Positions 8,582-16,712 are shown, counted from the stretch's first letter. The stretch: 60,879 nt of DNA from Chlorogloeopsis fritschii PCC 6912 (GCF_000317285.1 NZ_AJLN01000108.1:1-60879); one strand, 5' to 3'. Program-made: numbers and translations. Notes: generated by a model not told the origin, from the letters alone.

Positions 8582-9340
8582 ATGTCTAAACCGCCTAAAG
8601 TATTTTCAGTGTTAGGGCTACCAGTTCATGTCATGACTGATTATCCAGGCTGGCTGCTAGAACGCCTGCAAAAAGGAATGGGAACTCATGTAGTCACCCT
8701 GAATGCAGAAATGACTATGCAAGCAGAGCAGAATCCGTCCTTAGCTCAAGCAATTAAAAGTGCAGAGCTAGTAATTCCAGATGGAGCAGGAGTAGTTTTA
8801 TTTTTGCAATGGCTACGGCGGCAACAAGTGCAACGCACCCCAGGAATTGAACTAGCAGAAATACTGTTGCGAGAAATAGGAAAACAAGGAGCAGGTACAA
8901 AAGTATTTTTCTATGGTGGAGCACCTGGAGTGGCTGCCAAGGCAGCAGAGTATTGGCTGGCTCACATCCCTAATTTATTTGTAGCAGGTACTCATTCGGG
9001 TTTCCATTCCCAGTCAGAAGCAGAACAATTGCGACAAACTCTTGCTCAAATTCAACCACAAGTGATTTTTGTCGGCTTGGGTGTGCCACGTCAAGAATTA
9101 TGGATCGCCCAGAACCGTCATTTGTGTCCTCAGGCAATTTGGGTAGGAGTCGGTGGTAGTTTCGATATTTGGTCTGGTGCAAAAAATCGTGCTCCAGCTT
9201 GGTTGGGAAATAATCATTTGGAATGGTTGTATCGGCTGTATAAAGAGCCTTGGCGTTGGCGGCGAATGTTGGCTTTACCCAAGTTTGCACTAAAGTCTTT
9301 AGTTTATGGTTTGACTGCGAAGGAAGCGATCGGTCAATAA
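8582..9340 (+). CDS. WecG/TagA/CpsF-family glycosyltransferase
   Basis: 252 aa, the family's usual length. These enzymes transfer N-acetylmannosamine or a related sugar onto a lipid-linked (undecaprenyl-diphosphate) GlcNAc at the inner face of the membrane. Family hallmarks seen are VTLNAEMTMQA (about residues 40-50), the substrate-pocket segment VIPDGAGVVLFLQW (about 63-76), FFYGGAPGVA (about 111-120), and the C-terminal block FVGLGVPRQELWI followed by VGVGGSFDIWSG and an Arg/Trp-rich tail (LEWLYRLYKEPWRWRRM). No other polysaccharide genes lie next to it, so which surface polymer it serves is unknown. Confidence 0.92.
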   Translation: MSKPPKVFSVLGLPVHVMTDYPGWLLERLQKGMGTHVVTLNAEMTMQAEQNPSLAQAIKSAELVIPDGAGVVLFLQWLRRQQVQRTPGIELAEILLREIGKQGAGTKVFFYGGAPGVAAKAAEYWLAHIPNLFVAGTHSGFHSQSEAEQLRQTLAQIQPQVIFVGLGVPRQELWIAQNRHLCPQAIWVGVGGSFDIWSGAKNRAPAWLGNNHLEWLYRLYKEPWRWRRMLALPKFALKSLVYGLTAKEAIGQ

Positions 9341-9398
9341 CTACTCTAAATACTTCAAGCTTGTCAATCTTTCAATCTCTCGCTTCGTTGCAATCCAG

Positions 9399-9418
9399 TC
9401 AGAGAATTAATTCTCTGA
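9399..9418. repeat. 20-bp perfect palindrome after the glycosyltransferase gene
   Basis: Arms TCAGAGAATT/AATTCTCTGA with no loop. It lies 59 bp after a stop codon in a convergent intergenic region. It may be part of a terminator or a protein-binding site. No T-run follows, so intrinsic termination is not certain. Confidence 0.4.
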
Positions 9419-9574
9419 TTAAACTGAGGGAAAAAGCGGGCTTGCGTTCTTCTTGATAAGCGAATCGTTAATCCAGAAGAACGCAGACACTTACACGCCT
9501 ACTTTAAGAGGAAAGGGAGCTTCAGGTACATGAATCACGTTCCCTTTGCTCCCTGCACCTTAAGCTCCTTGGCT

Positions 9575-10501
9575 TTAAAATGAGCTGTGATTTTTTTGAC
9601 TAGCAACTGCTGCTCTCAAATTACCTTGATGTTCTGAGAGCAGCTTTAAGCCTTCCTCTTTTTCCAAACCAGTCCAGTGCATTAACAGTGCTAATTTAAC
9701 CCATCTACCACTACGTTCTAGTAAAAACCCAGATGCCTCACGACTCAAACCCGTTAAGTCTTGCAAAATTCGCAAAGCGCGATCGCGTAATTTTTGATTA
9801 GTAACTGCTACATCTACCATGCGATTACCATAAACTTTGCCCAAACGTACCATTACACCTGTAGAAAGGATATTTAAAGCCAGCTTTGTTGCCGTGCCTG
9901 CTTTGAGGCGCGTAGAACCAGCTAATATTTCCGCTCCAGTTAACAAGCGAATATCAACATCTACTTCTACGCTCACCTGTTCAACAGGTACACAGGCAAT
10001 AAAAATAGTAGTAGCACCCCTTTGACGAGCAGCATTAATTGCACCGTGAACAAAAGGTGTTGTACCACCAGCAGTAATGCCTACTACTACATCTAGTTGT
10101 GTAACTTGCCGTTGTTGAATCGCAGCCTCTCCATCTTGGGCGCGATCTTCCAAATCTTCAGAACTGCGCACCAAAGCTCCAGCACCACCAGCAATAATTC
10201 CCTGTACTAGTTCTGGAGGCGTGCAAAAAGTAGGTGGACACTCAGCAGAATCTAACACCCCTAGCCTACCACTCGTGCCTGCACCAACATAAAACAAACG
10301 CCCTCCTTGGCGCAAACACTCGGCAGTACGTTCAATCGCTTCTGCCAATTCAACTTTAGCAGCAGCCACCGCAGCTACTGCTTTTTGATCTTCGCTATTA
10401 AAAAGTTCCACCAATTCTAAAGTATTGAGCTGGTCTAAATTAAGACTATTTGAATTAACCTGCTCTGTTAAAAGATGCCCGCGCTCCTGCAAGTTCGTCA
10501 T
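9575..10501 (-). CDS. murQ: N-acetylmuramic acid 6-phosphate etherase
   Basis: Cleaves the lactyl ether of MurNAc-6-phosphate to give GlcNAc-6-phosphate and D-lactate, a cytoplasmic step of cell-wall recycling. The 308-aa protein has the SIS-fold phosphosugar motif GAGTSGRLGVLDSAECPPTF at residues 73-92, the ITAGGTTPFVHGA loop near 142-154, and the NVGLMxx-like C-terminal helices of the family. It starts MTNLQERGHLLTE, the usual N-terminus. Neither anmK nor an import system is adjacent; several cyanobacteria carry murQ as an isolated gene. Confidence 0.95.
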   Translation of the reverse strand: MTNLQERGHLLTEQVNSNSLNLDQLNTLELVELFNSEDQKAVAAVAAAKVELAEAIERTAECLRQGGRLFYVGAGTSGRLGVLDSAECPPTFCTPPELVQGIIAGGAGALVRSSEDLEDRAQDGEAAIQQRQVTQLDVVVGITAGGTTPFVHGAINAARQRGATTIFIACVPVEQVSVEVDVDIRLLTGAEILAGSTRLKAGTATKLALNILSTGVMVRLGKVYGNRMVDVAVTNQKLRDRALRILQDLTGLSREASGFLLERSGRWVKLALLMHWTGLEKEEGLKLLSEHQGNLRAAVASQKNHSSF

Positions 10502-10672
10502 TTATTCTTTGTCCTTTGTCATTTGTCATCTATCCACGGCGATGTGGAGTGAAAAGTCAACAGTCCAAAATCCAGAGTAAAGGATTTTAATGATTACTAT
10601 TGGCTGTTGACTAAATGACTAATCACCAAAATCGAAGGGTGGAAGCCCCTGCATTTATGTATGGGGAATGCG

Positions 10673-11095
10673 TTACAATAATCCCTCCAATCTGCGACGT
10701 ATGCTTTCAAGTTCAGAATCAGAAAATTCCTGTTCTTGTTGTGATTCCTGTTTTTCGGGCACAGAGTCATCTTGAGCATCTGGTTTCCAATCGGTTTCTT
10801 CGACGTTGATTTCTGGGGGAACTATTAATGCGCTGTTTTCTGGGATGATTTCCCAATCGTAGTTAGCACTTTGGCAAAATTCCTTTATTTCTTCAGCATC
10901 TATTGCCTCTACTTTCGGTGTAGGAAAATCTTGAGCTTCCAGCATGAGAGCAAAACGCAGGGCGTCATCTTCTGACTCGAACATCAGAATTTTGTTGCGA
11001 TCGCCTACTCGAATCGTGTGAATGCCCTCATTGTCTGTACCAGCATTAAAAATTAACACAAAAACACGCATGGGTGTAATCATCGTTCCTGTCAT
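10673..11095 (-). CDS. DUF3110 domain protein
   Basis: 140 aa. The N-terminal half (MRVFVLIFNAGTDNEGIHTI through about residue 90) matches the cyanobacterial/plastid DUF3110 family. The C-terminal third is a low-complexity acidic tail rich in Glu/Asp/Gln ending in a predicted helix (SELESIRRRLEGLL). Starts are possible at 11095, 11083 or 11071; the family normally begins at MRVFVL, so 11071 is credible. Function unknown. It stands alone. Confidence 0.85.
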   Translation of the reverse strand: MTGTMITPMRVFVLIFNAGTDNEGIHTIRVGDRNKILMFESEDDALRFALMLEAQDFPTPKVEAIDAEEIKEFCQSANYDWEIIPENSALIVPPEINVEETDWKPDAQDDSVPEKQESQQEQEFSDSELESIRRRLEGLL

Positions 11096-11552
11096 CTGGG
11101 ATCTATTTTTATTAAAATTCCTGGTTGTGTCTAAGGGAAAGCCTAAGCAAAATTTCTTACCTGAAAATGGGAGTTAGAGACTAATAAACAGAGGTTTTCA
11201 TCAATGTAGCCTCCTTTCTAAGCAATCTACAAAGCTTGGCGTAGGGGAAGAAAACTTTATACCTATACCCGGTTAGCTTGTATATTTTTATGCTGTTTAT
11301 AATCAAAGCTTTATATAAAATCCCCCTATAATTTGGATTTTACCTATTTCAATCTAGTATTTACCAGGATATTTATTTTTGATAAATGTATTAATTAGCA
11401 CTTTTTATTACAGTAGTAATCAAATAAATTTAAAATAACTTCAAAAATACTTTTGAGTAATTTCTTCGAGTTTTTGTAAAAATTTACTTATGTAACTACC
11501 AGGTGATTGCAAAGTTGGGGCAACGAACCCCAGCTTTTTATTTGAAAATTTT
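11096..11552. other. AT-rich intergenic region
   Basis: About 450 bp between two minus-strand genes. I see no open frame, strong hairpin or repeat. The promoter of the DUF3110 gene should be at the left edge, and the rest (11280-11500) is simple AT-rich sequence. Confidence 0.5.
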
Positions 11553-11957
11553 TCAAATATTAGTGGAAATTGCTTGTACTGGACAGGTGGGAATACATTG
11601 CTCGCAGACAATACAGCGCGATCGCGTAAATGTTAACTTATAGCTTTCTGGGTTGAGGGTTAAAGCTTCAGTAGGGCAAACTCCAGTACATAAGCCACAA
11701 TGCACACACAAATTTTCGTCGATGACAATTTCACCTAAAGTGTGGGAAACACTGATATTTTGCGATCGCATCCACTCAATCGCAGCATCTAGCTGATCTA
11801 TATCTCCTGAAAGTTCCACAACCAGCTTGCCAATTTGGTTTGGTGCCACTTGAGCGCGGATAATATTGGCAGCGACGTTAAAATCTTTTGCCAATCGATA
11901 GGTAACTGGCATCTGAATCGCACGCTTGGGAAAGGTGAGAGTAATTCGCTTTTTCAC
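11553..11957 (-). CDS. NIL domain / 4Fe-4S ferredoxin-like protein
   Basis: 134 aa. Residues about 1-75 form an NIL (ACT-like ligand-binding) domain of the sort found on methionine ABC ATPases. Residues 78-130 carry two CxxCxxCxxxCP clusters (CVHCGLCTGVCP and CIVCEQCIPTCP), enough for two 4Fe-4S centres. The NIL-4Fe4S arrangement is conserved in cyanobacteria and methanogens. A role in sulfur/homocysteine metabolism has been proposed for relatives, but here that remains inference. Monocistronic by context. Confidence 0.9.
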   Translation of the reverse strand: MKKRITLTFPKRAIQMPVTYRLAKDFNVAANIIRAQVAPNQIGKLVVELSGDIDQLDAAIEWMRSQNISVSHTLGEIVIDENLCVHCGLCTGVCPTEALTLNPESYKLTFTRSRCIVCEQCIPTCPVQAISTNI

Positions 11958-12210
11958 TGTTGTCTAAATTTTTGCATCCACCTCACCTTTAGTTCTAGCG
12001 TACTTAGCCATAACTTTTGACTCAACGAGAATGCAAACAGCGAGCGATCGCCACACTTTCTTAAAATTTTCATGCTTTTTTCTGCCCAATCCCGCTCTCA
12101 AGCAGATACTGATGGCGTTAGCTCTTCAAAAATTGAGCAAATGTTACGGTTTATTACAATCTCTGCCTAAATCCTACTAAGTCAAAGTCATTTCGACTAC
12201 GCTAATAAAA

Positions 12211-12459
12211 CAAAGTCATGACGATTACACCCAAGCAGGAGATCTGTATCGGCTCATGACACCCGATCAACAGGAGCGTTTGATCCAAAATATTGTAGGT
12301 AGTTTGAGTCAGGCGCGACGCGATTTACAGATGCGTCAACTTTGCCATTTCTTCCGGGCTGATGTAAATTATGGTCGTCGCGTCGCAGAAGGATTGGGAA
12401 TAGCGATCGATCCATCTATGCTTCCCAAGTCTGCCGAAGCCGTCGGGGGTGCTCGGTAA
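12211..12459 (+). pseudogene. Truncated catalase: C-terminal remnant only
   Basis: The frame from 12214 reads S-H-D-D-Y-T-Q-A-G-D-L-Y-R-L-M and continues RADVNYGRRVAEGLGI, which is the C-terminal 'catalase-related' segment of haem catalases (typically ..DDFSQAGDLYRLM.. and ..FYRADPDYGRRVAEGLG..). An ATG at 12256 could give a 67-aa peptide, but the homology extends upstream of it. The catalytic barrel (His, Asn, haem Tyr) is absent, and the sequence before about 12211 does not continue it. A 9-bp direct repeat CAAAGTCAT (12183-12191 and 12211-12219) sits exactly at the left edge, consistent with a deletion or replication-slippage scar. Not a functional catalase. Confidence 0.8.
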
Positions 12460-12793
12460 TAGGGGATAGGGGACAGGGGACAGGGAATAGGGAACAGGGA
12501 ACAGGAGACACGGAGTTGAGGAAGTTGAGGAAGTTGGGAAGTGATAAGAGTAATACCAATTCTCTAAAATTTTGCTACACATCAATCTCCGCGTCATTAT
12601 CTGTAACCGCCTTTTGGAGAATTAGTATAAATTCTTCCCCATCTTTCCCATCTTCCCTATCTCCCTCATCTGTTCCTCTCTCCTACTCTCCCCCTCTTCT
12701 TCCCCTGCGGCAGTCGAGAAACAGCAGGCAATTACCCAACAAAAGTACTAGAGTGAAAGATAACGGTACTTAATAAGTTTTAATAAATCTGTT
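12460..12793. repeat. Intergenic region with GGGGACA-type heptamer repeats
   Basis: 12459-12506 is a run of GGGGATA/GGGGACA/GGGAACA units, followed by AGTTGAGGA repeats (12513-12537). A pyrimidine-rich mirror follows at 12632-12705. This is the same short-tandem-repeat style seen at 3.5, 39.9 and 58.6 kb. The promoter of txlA must lie in its last 80 bp. Confidence 0.6.
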
Positions 12794-13384
12794 ATGAGTA
12801 CGAATTCACCTGTGAATTCTCCAATCAAGCCAGAATCTACTTCAGGAGCGCGCCTGAGAAACTTTTTAATTGCAATTGTAGCGATCGCCCTCAGCGTTGC
12901 CTTGGTCTTGGGATTAAAAAGCGAAACTAGCTCAGTTTCCCTCACTAGTTTAGATGAACAATCTACACCATTAGAAGTAGCTTTGACTAATGGCAAGCCA
13001 TCTTTAGTGGAATTTTACGCTAACTGGTGTACAGTCTGCCAGAAGATGGCACCAGACATCGCCCAACTAGAACAGCAGTATGCAGACAAAGTTAATTTTG
13101 TCATGCTAAACGTAGATAACACCAAATGGTTGCCAGAAATGCTGAAATACCGGGTAGATGGTATTCCTCATTTTGTGTTTTTGAGCCAGAACGGAGAATC
13201 TGTTGCACAAGCGATCGGCGATCAACCCCGTACAGTCATGGCAAGTAATTTAGAAGCCTTAGTTACTAATTCGCCCTTACCCTATGCTCAAGCTAGTGGG
13301 GAAGTTTCCAAAGTTTCAGCATCAGTAGCACCAGCAGGTAGCAAAGACGATCCCCGCAGTCATGGTAGTCAAGTAGCAAATTAA
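12794..13384 (+). CDS. txlA: TxlA/HCF164-like membrane-anchored thioredoxin
   Basis: 196 aa. A transmembrane anchor at residues 22-41 is followed by a thioredoxin domain with the redox motif W78-C79-T80-V81-C82 and the cis-Pro segment GIPHFVF. In plastids and cyanobacteria this family carries reducing power for assembly of photosynthetic cytochrome complexes and cytochrome c maturation on the lumenal side. The tail after about 165 is Ser/Ala/Gly-rich and probably disordered. It appears as a single gene with an ATG start. Assignment to the family is firm from length, anchor and active site; the in vivo partner is inferred from homologues. Confidence 0.93.
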   Translation: MSTNSPVNSPIKPESTSGARLRNFLIAIVAIALSVALVLGLKSETSSVSLTSLDEQSTPLEVALTNGKPSLVEFYANWCTVCQKMAPDIAQLEQQYADKVNFVMLNVDNTKWLPEMLKYRVDGIPHFVFLSQNGESVAQAIGDQPRTVMASNLEALVTNSPLPYAQASGEVSKVSASVAPAGSKDDPRSHGSQVAN

Positions 13385-13424
13385 ATGTATAGTAGGGGGA
13401 CAGTAAAGTCTACATTAAATAGCC

Positions 13425-13468
13425 AGAGGCTCCTGTTCTCGTTGCCAGGTTGAACCTGGTAACGAGGT
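13425..13468. repeat. Dispersed hairpin repeat (CTCGTTACC family), copy 2
   Basis: Same unit as at 4898-4945 but in opposite orientation: AGAGGCTCCT first, then the TTGCCAGGTT/AACCTGGTAA hairpin flanked by CTCG and CGAG. It lies in the gap between txlA and the ArsR gene. Confidence 0.7.
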
Positions 13469-13653
13469 TGATTTTGTTGCTGCAAGCTAATGTATTTTTT
13501 ACAAGAAACTCTACGTGTAATTACAACAAGAAGAGCGATTTCATCACAATTACAAAAAACTTCTCTTTTTCAGGGAGTTTACGGCAAGGATTATGTTAGT
13601 TCCATACATTTGTTTTAGCTAAGACTAATTAAACTACCAACAGTAGTCTTGAA

Positions 13654-13673
13654 ATATCGAATATATTCGATAT
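13654..13673. promoter_or_regulatory. ArsR-type operator O1 (perfect 20-bp palindrome)
   Basis: Arms ATATCGAATA/TATTCGATAT form an uninterrupted palindrome ending 10 bp before the start codon of the ArsR-family gene. ArsR/SmtB repressors bind such AT-rich imperfect 12-2-12-type dyads over their own promoters, so autoregulation is likely. A near-copy lies upstream of the next gene. Confidence 0.75.
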
Positions 13674-13683
13674 AATTAGCCTT

Positions 13684-13989
13684 ATGGATACGAAAGATAC
13701 TGATATATTTAAAGTTCTTGCTAACGAAACTAGGCTGCAGATCTTGCACTGGTTGAAAGAACCTGAAGCCAACTTTCCTCCTCAAGATGTCGATCCTCAT
13801 ACCGTTGGAGTTTGCGTCGGTAGTATTCAAAAGAAAACCGGCTTGGCTCAATCTACTGTGTCTCACTATTTGTCGATGCTGGAGGCTACAGGGCTGATTG
13901 TATCAACCCGCCAAGGGCAGTGTACTTACTACCGTCGGAATGAAGAGGCTTTCTCTGAGTTCGTTACTCACGTTGCTACAGAACTTTAA
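13684..13989 (+). CDS. ArsR/SmtB-family transcriptional repressor
   Basis: 101 aa winged-helix protein. Helices start with DTDIFKVLANETRLQILHWL (residues 5-24), and the recognition helix is GLAQSTVSHYLSMLEATGLI (about 58-77), the canonical ArsR pattern. The only cysteines are the one in VGVCVGS just before the HTH (about residue 46) and one in the wing (GQCTYY, about 80). The classic CxC metal site of ArsR/SmtB alpha3 is therefore absent, and the inducer (metal, thiol oxidant or organic) cannot be named. A palindrome overlaps the promoter and a second matching one precedes the following gene, which points to a two-gene regulon. Confidence 0.9.
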   Translation: MDTKDTDIFKVLANETRLQILHWLKEPEANFPPQDVDPHTVGVCVGSIQKKTGLAQSTVSHYLSMLEATGLIVSTRQGQCTYYRRNEEAFSEFVTHVATEL

Positions 13990-14034
13990 TATAAATAAAA
14001 GCTAATCTTCCTCTTCATCCATTTTTATTATTTA

Positions 14035-14054
14035 ATATCGAAATTATTCGATAT
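14035..14054. promoter_or_regulatory. ArsR-type operator O2, upstream of the small membrane protein
   Basis: Arms ATATCGAA and TTCGATAT, identical to the arms of the site at 13654-13673, with a non-palindromic centre (ATTA) of the same length. It lies 71 bp before the ATG at 14125, between the regulator and the membrane protein. Same repressor binding at both sites is the simplest reading. Confidence 0.75.
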
Positions 14055-14124
14055 CTCTAATATTCAAAAGACTGTTATGGTGTAGGTGCGACAGACAACC
14101 GACGGTGTAGATGAGGGAGAGACG

Positions 14125-14340
14125 ATGATAGCGAGCTATTTAGTTTTATTAGTTATCGGTTTGGGTGCTATCTGGCTAGGATTAAAAATACGTGAGGAAG
14201 TCTATCGCATTGCAGTTGTATTCAGCGGAGTAATGCTATTAGTGATGGGATTCGTGTTGTCTCCATCTGCTGTGCAATTTGGTGTTGTGCTAATTTTGTT
14301 GGGACTGCATAAACTTTATACTCCACAGCCAAAATTTTAG
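14125..14340 (+). CDS. Small two-helix membrane protein under likely ArsR control
   Basis: 71 aa from ATG at 14125, chosen because GAGGGAGAG lies just upstream; the frame is open back to a GTG at 14086. Two hydrophobic segments (about residues 4-21 and 29-63, the latter probably a kinked or double pass) and a short basic tail. No family recognised. The position directly behind an ArsR repressor and its operator suggests a membrane function induced by the regulator's signal, but substrate or role cannot be deduced. Confidence 0.7.
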   Translation: MIASYLVLLVIGLGAIWLGLKIREEVYRIAVVFSGVMLLVMGFVLSPSAVQFGVVLILLGLHKLYTPQPKF

Positions 14341-14397
14341 ATGTTTGAGACAAAGCAATCAAATTGTTTAGTTGAGTTACAAGAGGGTGGATGATCA

Positions 14398-14523
14398 TTA
14401 GCGCAACTTACGACCGAACTGTATCAGATCGGCGACATAGTGATCGCGCTCTTCATAGAACGGAAAGTGAACACCTTGAGGCATAATAGTCGATTGGGCA
14501 ATATTAGCGATCAATTCCAGCTC
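14398..14523 (-). pseudogene. C-terminal remnant of an alpha/beta-hydrolase
   Basis: 41 codons on the minus strand ending in TAA at 14398-14400. The peptide includes STIMPQGVHFPFYEERDHYV and ends FGRKLR, the typical catalytic-His C-terminus of alpha/beta-hydrolases (..GHFPFYEDRDRYVDEV..). Upstream (14524-14570) the sequence changes to a non-coding repeat resembling the widespread GCGCAGAGGGCACGGAG intergenic motif, so the body of the gene is gone. It lies just downstream of, and co-directional with, the oxidoreductase gene, and was probably its operon partner. Confidence 0.7.
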
Positions 14524-14576
14524 TTATTTCTCCGTGCCCTCTGCGCCTTTGTGGTTTTATAGTTCTTTTTGGGAAA

Positions 14577-15614
14577 TTACAACGTGACGACAATCTTACC
14601 AGCAGCTTGATTAGATGCCATGAAGCGCATTGCTTCTGGGAGGCTTTCAAGCCCTTGGAATTCGCGATCGATAGTCAGTGGGAACGAGCCATCTGCTAAT
14701 CCTGCTGCAATGAAAGCTTTGGCACGAGCAAAGGCTTCTTCATCGCCTAGTAAGCCCAAATTTCGATTCCCTGTAAAATCAAACACTTTGTAGACGTAGA
14801 AATGAAAACTGCGAATAAAGGCAGCCATCCACGGAAAGGTGCTCAAATTCTCAGCATCCAGCAAACCATAGACAATCCAATGTCCTCGTACCTTCACCGC
14901 TTGGGCTAATCGATCGCTGAGGGCACCTGCTACTGCATCGTAAATCGCATCCGCACCTTGATTATTCGTAATTTCCATGACACGGGTAACGAGATCTTCT
15001 TCTTCCGTCGCCACTACATAATCTGCACCTGCATCAAGTAAGGCTTGGCGTTTCTTGCTAGTACGAGTAGTGGCAATAACTTTGGCTCCAATCTTTTTCG
15101 CCATTGCGATCGCTGCCAAACCTGTTGTACTTGTTCCTGCCGTAATCAGAATCGTTTGATAGGGTTGCAAATGCGCCAATTCTAACAGTGCGAAATAACC
15201 TGTGAAATAAGCGAAAGCAAATCCAGCACCTTGGGCAGGAGTAAAGTTATCCGGTGTTTTCATCAAACCACGAACAGGTAAGATAGCGGTTTCACCAAAG
15301 TTTGCATAATCGCCGATTGAGAATGCAGGGATAGAACTGATGCGATCGCCAACCTGAAAATTAGTAACATCAGCACCTACAGCCTCGACAATTCCTGAAA
15401 TTTCATAGCCAAGACGCGAAGGCAGTTCTGGAGTTTCAACATAATTGTTTGCCATCCACAATAAATCTGCACGGTTGAGACTCATTGCTTGTACTCGAAC
15501 TCGCACTTCACCTGCACCAGGTTGAGGCAGGGGAACCACGTCAAGCTGTAACATTTCTGGGCCACCGTATTGATGAAATCTGTAAATTCGCGTAGTGGTA
15601 GCATCGGAAGTCAT
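14577..15614 (-). CDS. Zinc-independent MDR-type NADPH:quinone oxidoreductase-like protein
   Basis: 345 aa medium-chain dehydrogenase/reductase. The N-terminal GroES-like domain has RADLLWMANNYVETPELPSR and a GYEISGIVEAVG motif; the Rossmann domain has the nucleotide-binding stretch ILITAGTSTTGLAAIAMAKK (about residues 147-166). The zinc ligands of alcohol dehydrogenases are missing, as in quinone/zeta-crystallin reductases. I prefer ATG at 15614 because AGGAGATTTAGCC precedes it; the frame is open 15 codons further to 15659. It diverges from a LysR regulator across about 125 bp, so it is the natural target of that regulator. Substrate unknown. Confidence 0.88.
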   Translation of the reverse strand: MTSDATTTRIYRFHQYGGPEMLQLDVVPLPQPGAGEVRVRVQAMSLNRADLLWMANNYVETPELPSRLGYEISGIVEAVGADVTNFQVGDRISSIPAFSIGDYANFGETAILPVRGLMKTPDNFTPAQGAGFAFAYFTGYFALLELAHLQPYQTILITAGTSTTGLAAIAMAKKIGAKVIATTRTSKKRQALLDAGADYVVATEEEDLVTRVMEITNNQGADAIYDAVAGALSDRLAQAVKVRGHWIVYGLLDAENLSTFPWMAAFIRSFHFYVYKVFDFTGNRNLGLLGDEEAFARAKAFIAAGLADGSFPLTIDREFQGLESLPEAMRFMASNQAAGKIVVTL

Positions 15615-15723
15615 GGCTAAATCTCCTGTGAACTTGGTGTTTCTGTTGTGGCGTTGCAAACTTCATGACTCTATCCTCGCGGATGCGCTATGATTTTTCC
15701 AATCGATTAATAATATGATTTAC

Positions 15724-15738
15724 ATTCATAAAATGAAT
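15724..15738. promoter_or_regulatory. Candidate LysR-family operator in the divergent promoter
   Basis: ATTCAT-AAA-ATGAAT perfect inverted repeat, fitting the T-N11-A rule for LysR-type binding sites. It ends one base before the ATG of the LysR gene and is 110 bp from the start of the divergent oxidoreductase. Autoregulation plus control of the neighbour is the usual arrangement. Confidence 0.5.
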
Positions 15739-15739
15739 T

Positions 15740-16660
15740 ATGCAAGCCGTCCAACATTTCCAACTAGCAGGTGTTGATCTCAACCTTTTGGTAGTATTCG
15801 ATGCGCTAATGAGCGAGCAACACCTTACCCGCGCAGCCGAGAAAATTGGATTGAGCCAACCTGCAACGAGTAACGCCCTTGCTCGGCTACGCAAGCTCTT
15901 TAAAGACGATCTGTTTATCAAAACCTCTAGAGGAATTACGCCTACTCCCAGAGCATTTGAACTGACTGAACCCATTCGTCAAGCCTTGGAGCAGATTCAA
16001 TTTGTGGTGAGCAGCCAGCCGGAATTTAATCCAGCCACAAGCGATCGCACCTTCCGCATTGGCATGGATGACTACACCGAAATTGTATTTCTACCCAAGT
16101 TATTCCAAACAATTGAAGAACTTGCTCCTCACATTAAAATTCAAATTCGTTCTAGCAACTGGCAAAAAGCTCCCAAACTGCTCGATGCTAATGAAATAGA
16201 TTTAGCGATCGGTTATTGTCCTCAATATCAAACGTGGCATCAGCGCCAAATCCTCTATGAGGAACGGTTTGTCTGCGTTACTAATGCGAAGCAATTCAAA
16301 AAGCGCAAAGCAATTACGTTAGATGAGTACATTACCGCCTCCCATCTCCTAGTGTCTCCCAAAGAAGATATGGTGGGTATGGTCGATGAGATTTTACAAG
16401 AGCACAATTTACAGCGAACTGTGGCATTATCGGTACCAAATTTCTTAATTGTGCCATTTGTATTGTGTAACACAGATCTAATCGCCACGCTGCCAACCCA
16501 GATTGTTCAAACTTTCGTCGAAGTGTGGAAACTTCATGCTTTACCTCTACCGTTTGAAATGCTTGGATTTTCAGTGGATTTATTGTGGCATACAAAAAGC
16601 GATCGCGATCCTGCTCATCGATGGTTGCGGAATTTAATTGCCCAACTATGTCCAGAGTAA
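15740..16660 (+). CDS. LysR-family transcriptional regulator
   Basis: 306 aa. The N-terminal winged HTH is at residues 13-72 (HLTRAAEKIGLSQPATSNALARLR, then DDLFIKTSRGITPT), followed by the linker helix and a periplasmic-binding-protein-like effector domain (about 95-300). It resembles the NodD/PcaQ-like branch in the GVDLNLLVVFDALM opening. It is divergent from the quinone-oxidoreductase-like gene and shares its promoter region, so that gene (and the lost alpha/beta-hydrolase) is the probable target. The inducer is unknown. Confidence 0.92.
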   Translation: MQAVQHFQLAGVDLNLLVVFDALMSEQHLTRAAEKIGLSQPATSNALARLRKLFKDDLFIKTSRGITPTPRAFELTEPIRQALEQIQFVVSSQPEFNPATSDRTFRIGMDDYTEIVFLPKLFQTIEELAPHIKIQIRSSNWQKAPKLLDANEIDLAIGYCPQYQTWHQRQILYEERFVCVTNAKQFKKRKAITLDEYITASHLLVSPKEDMVGMVDEILQEHNLQRTVALSVPNFLIVPFVLCNTDLIATLPTQIVQTFVEVWKLHALPLPFEMLGFSVDLLWHTKSDRDPAHRWLRNLIAQLCPE

Positions 16661-16712
16661 GATGAAATTGAGACAAGCCAAGGAATAGTTGGTAGGAAAA
16701 ACAAGATTGCCA

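Noticed and set aside
12325-12597. Minus-strand frame rich in Pro/Ser (PVPYSLSPVPYP)
   Set aside because: It is translation of the GGGGACA heptamer repeat and opposite to the catalase remnant.
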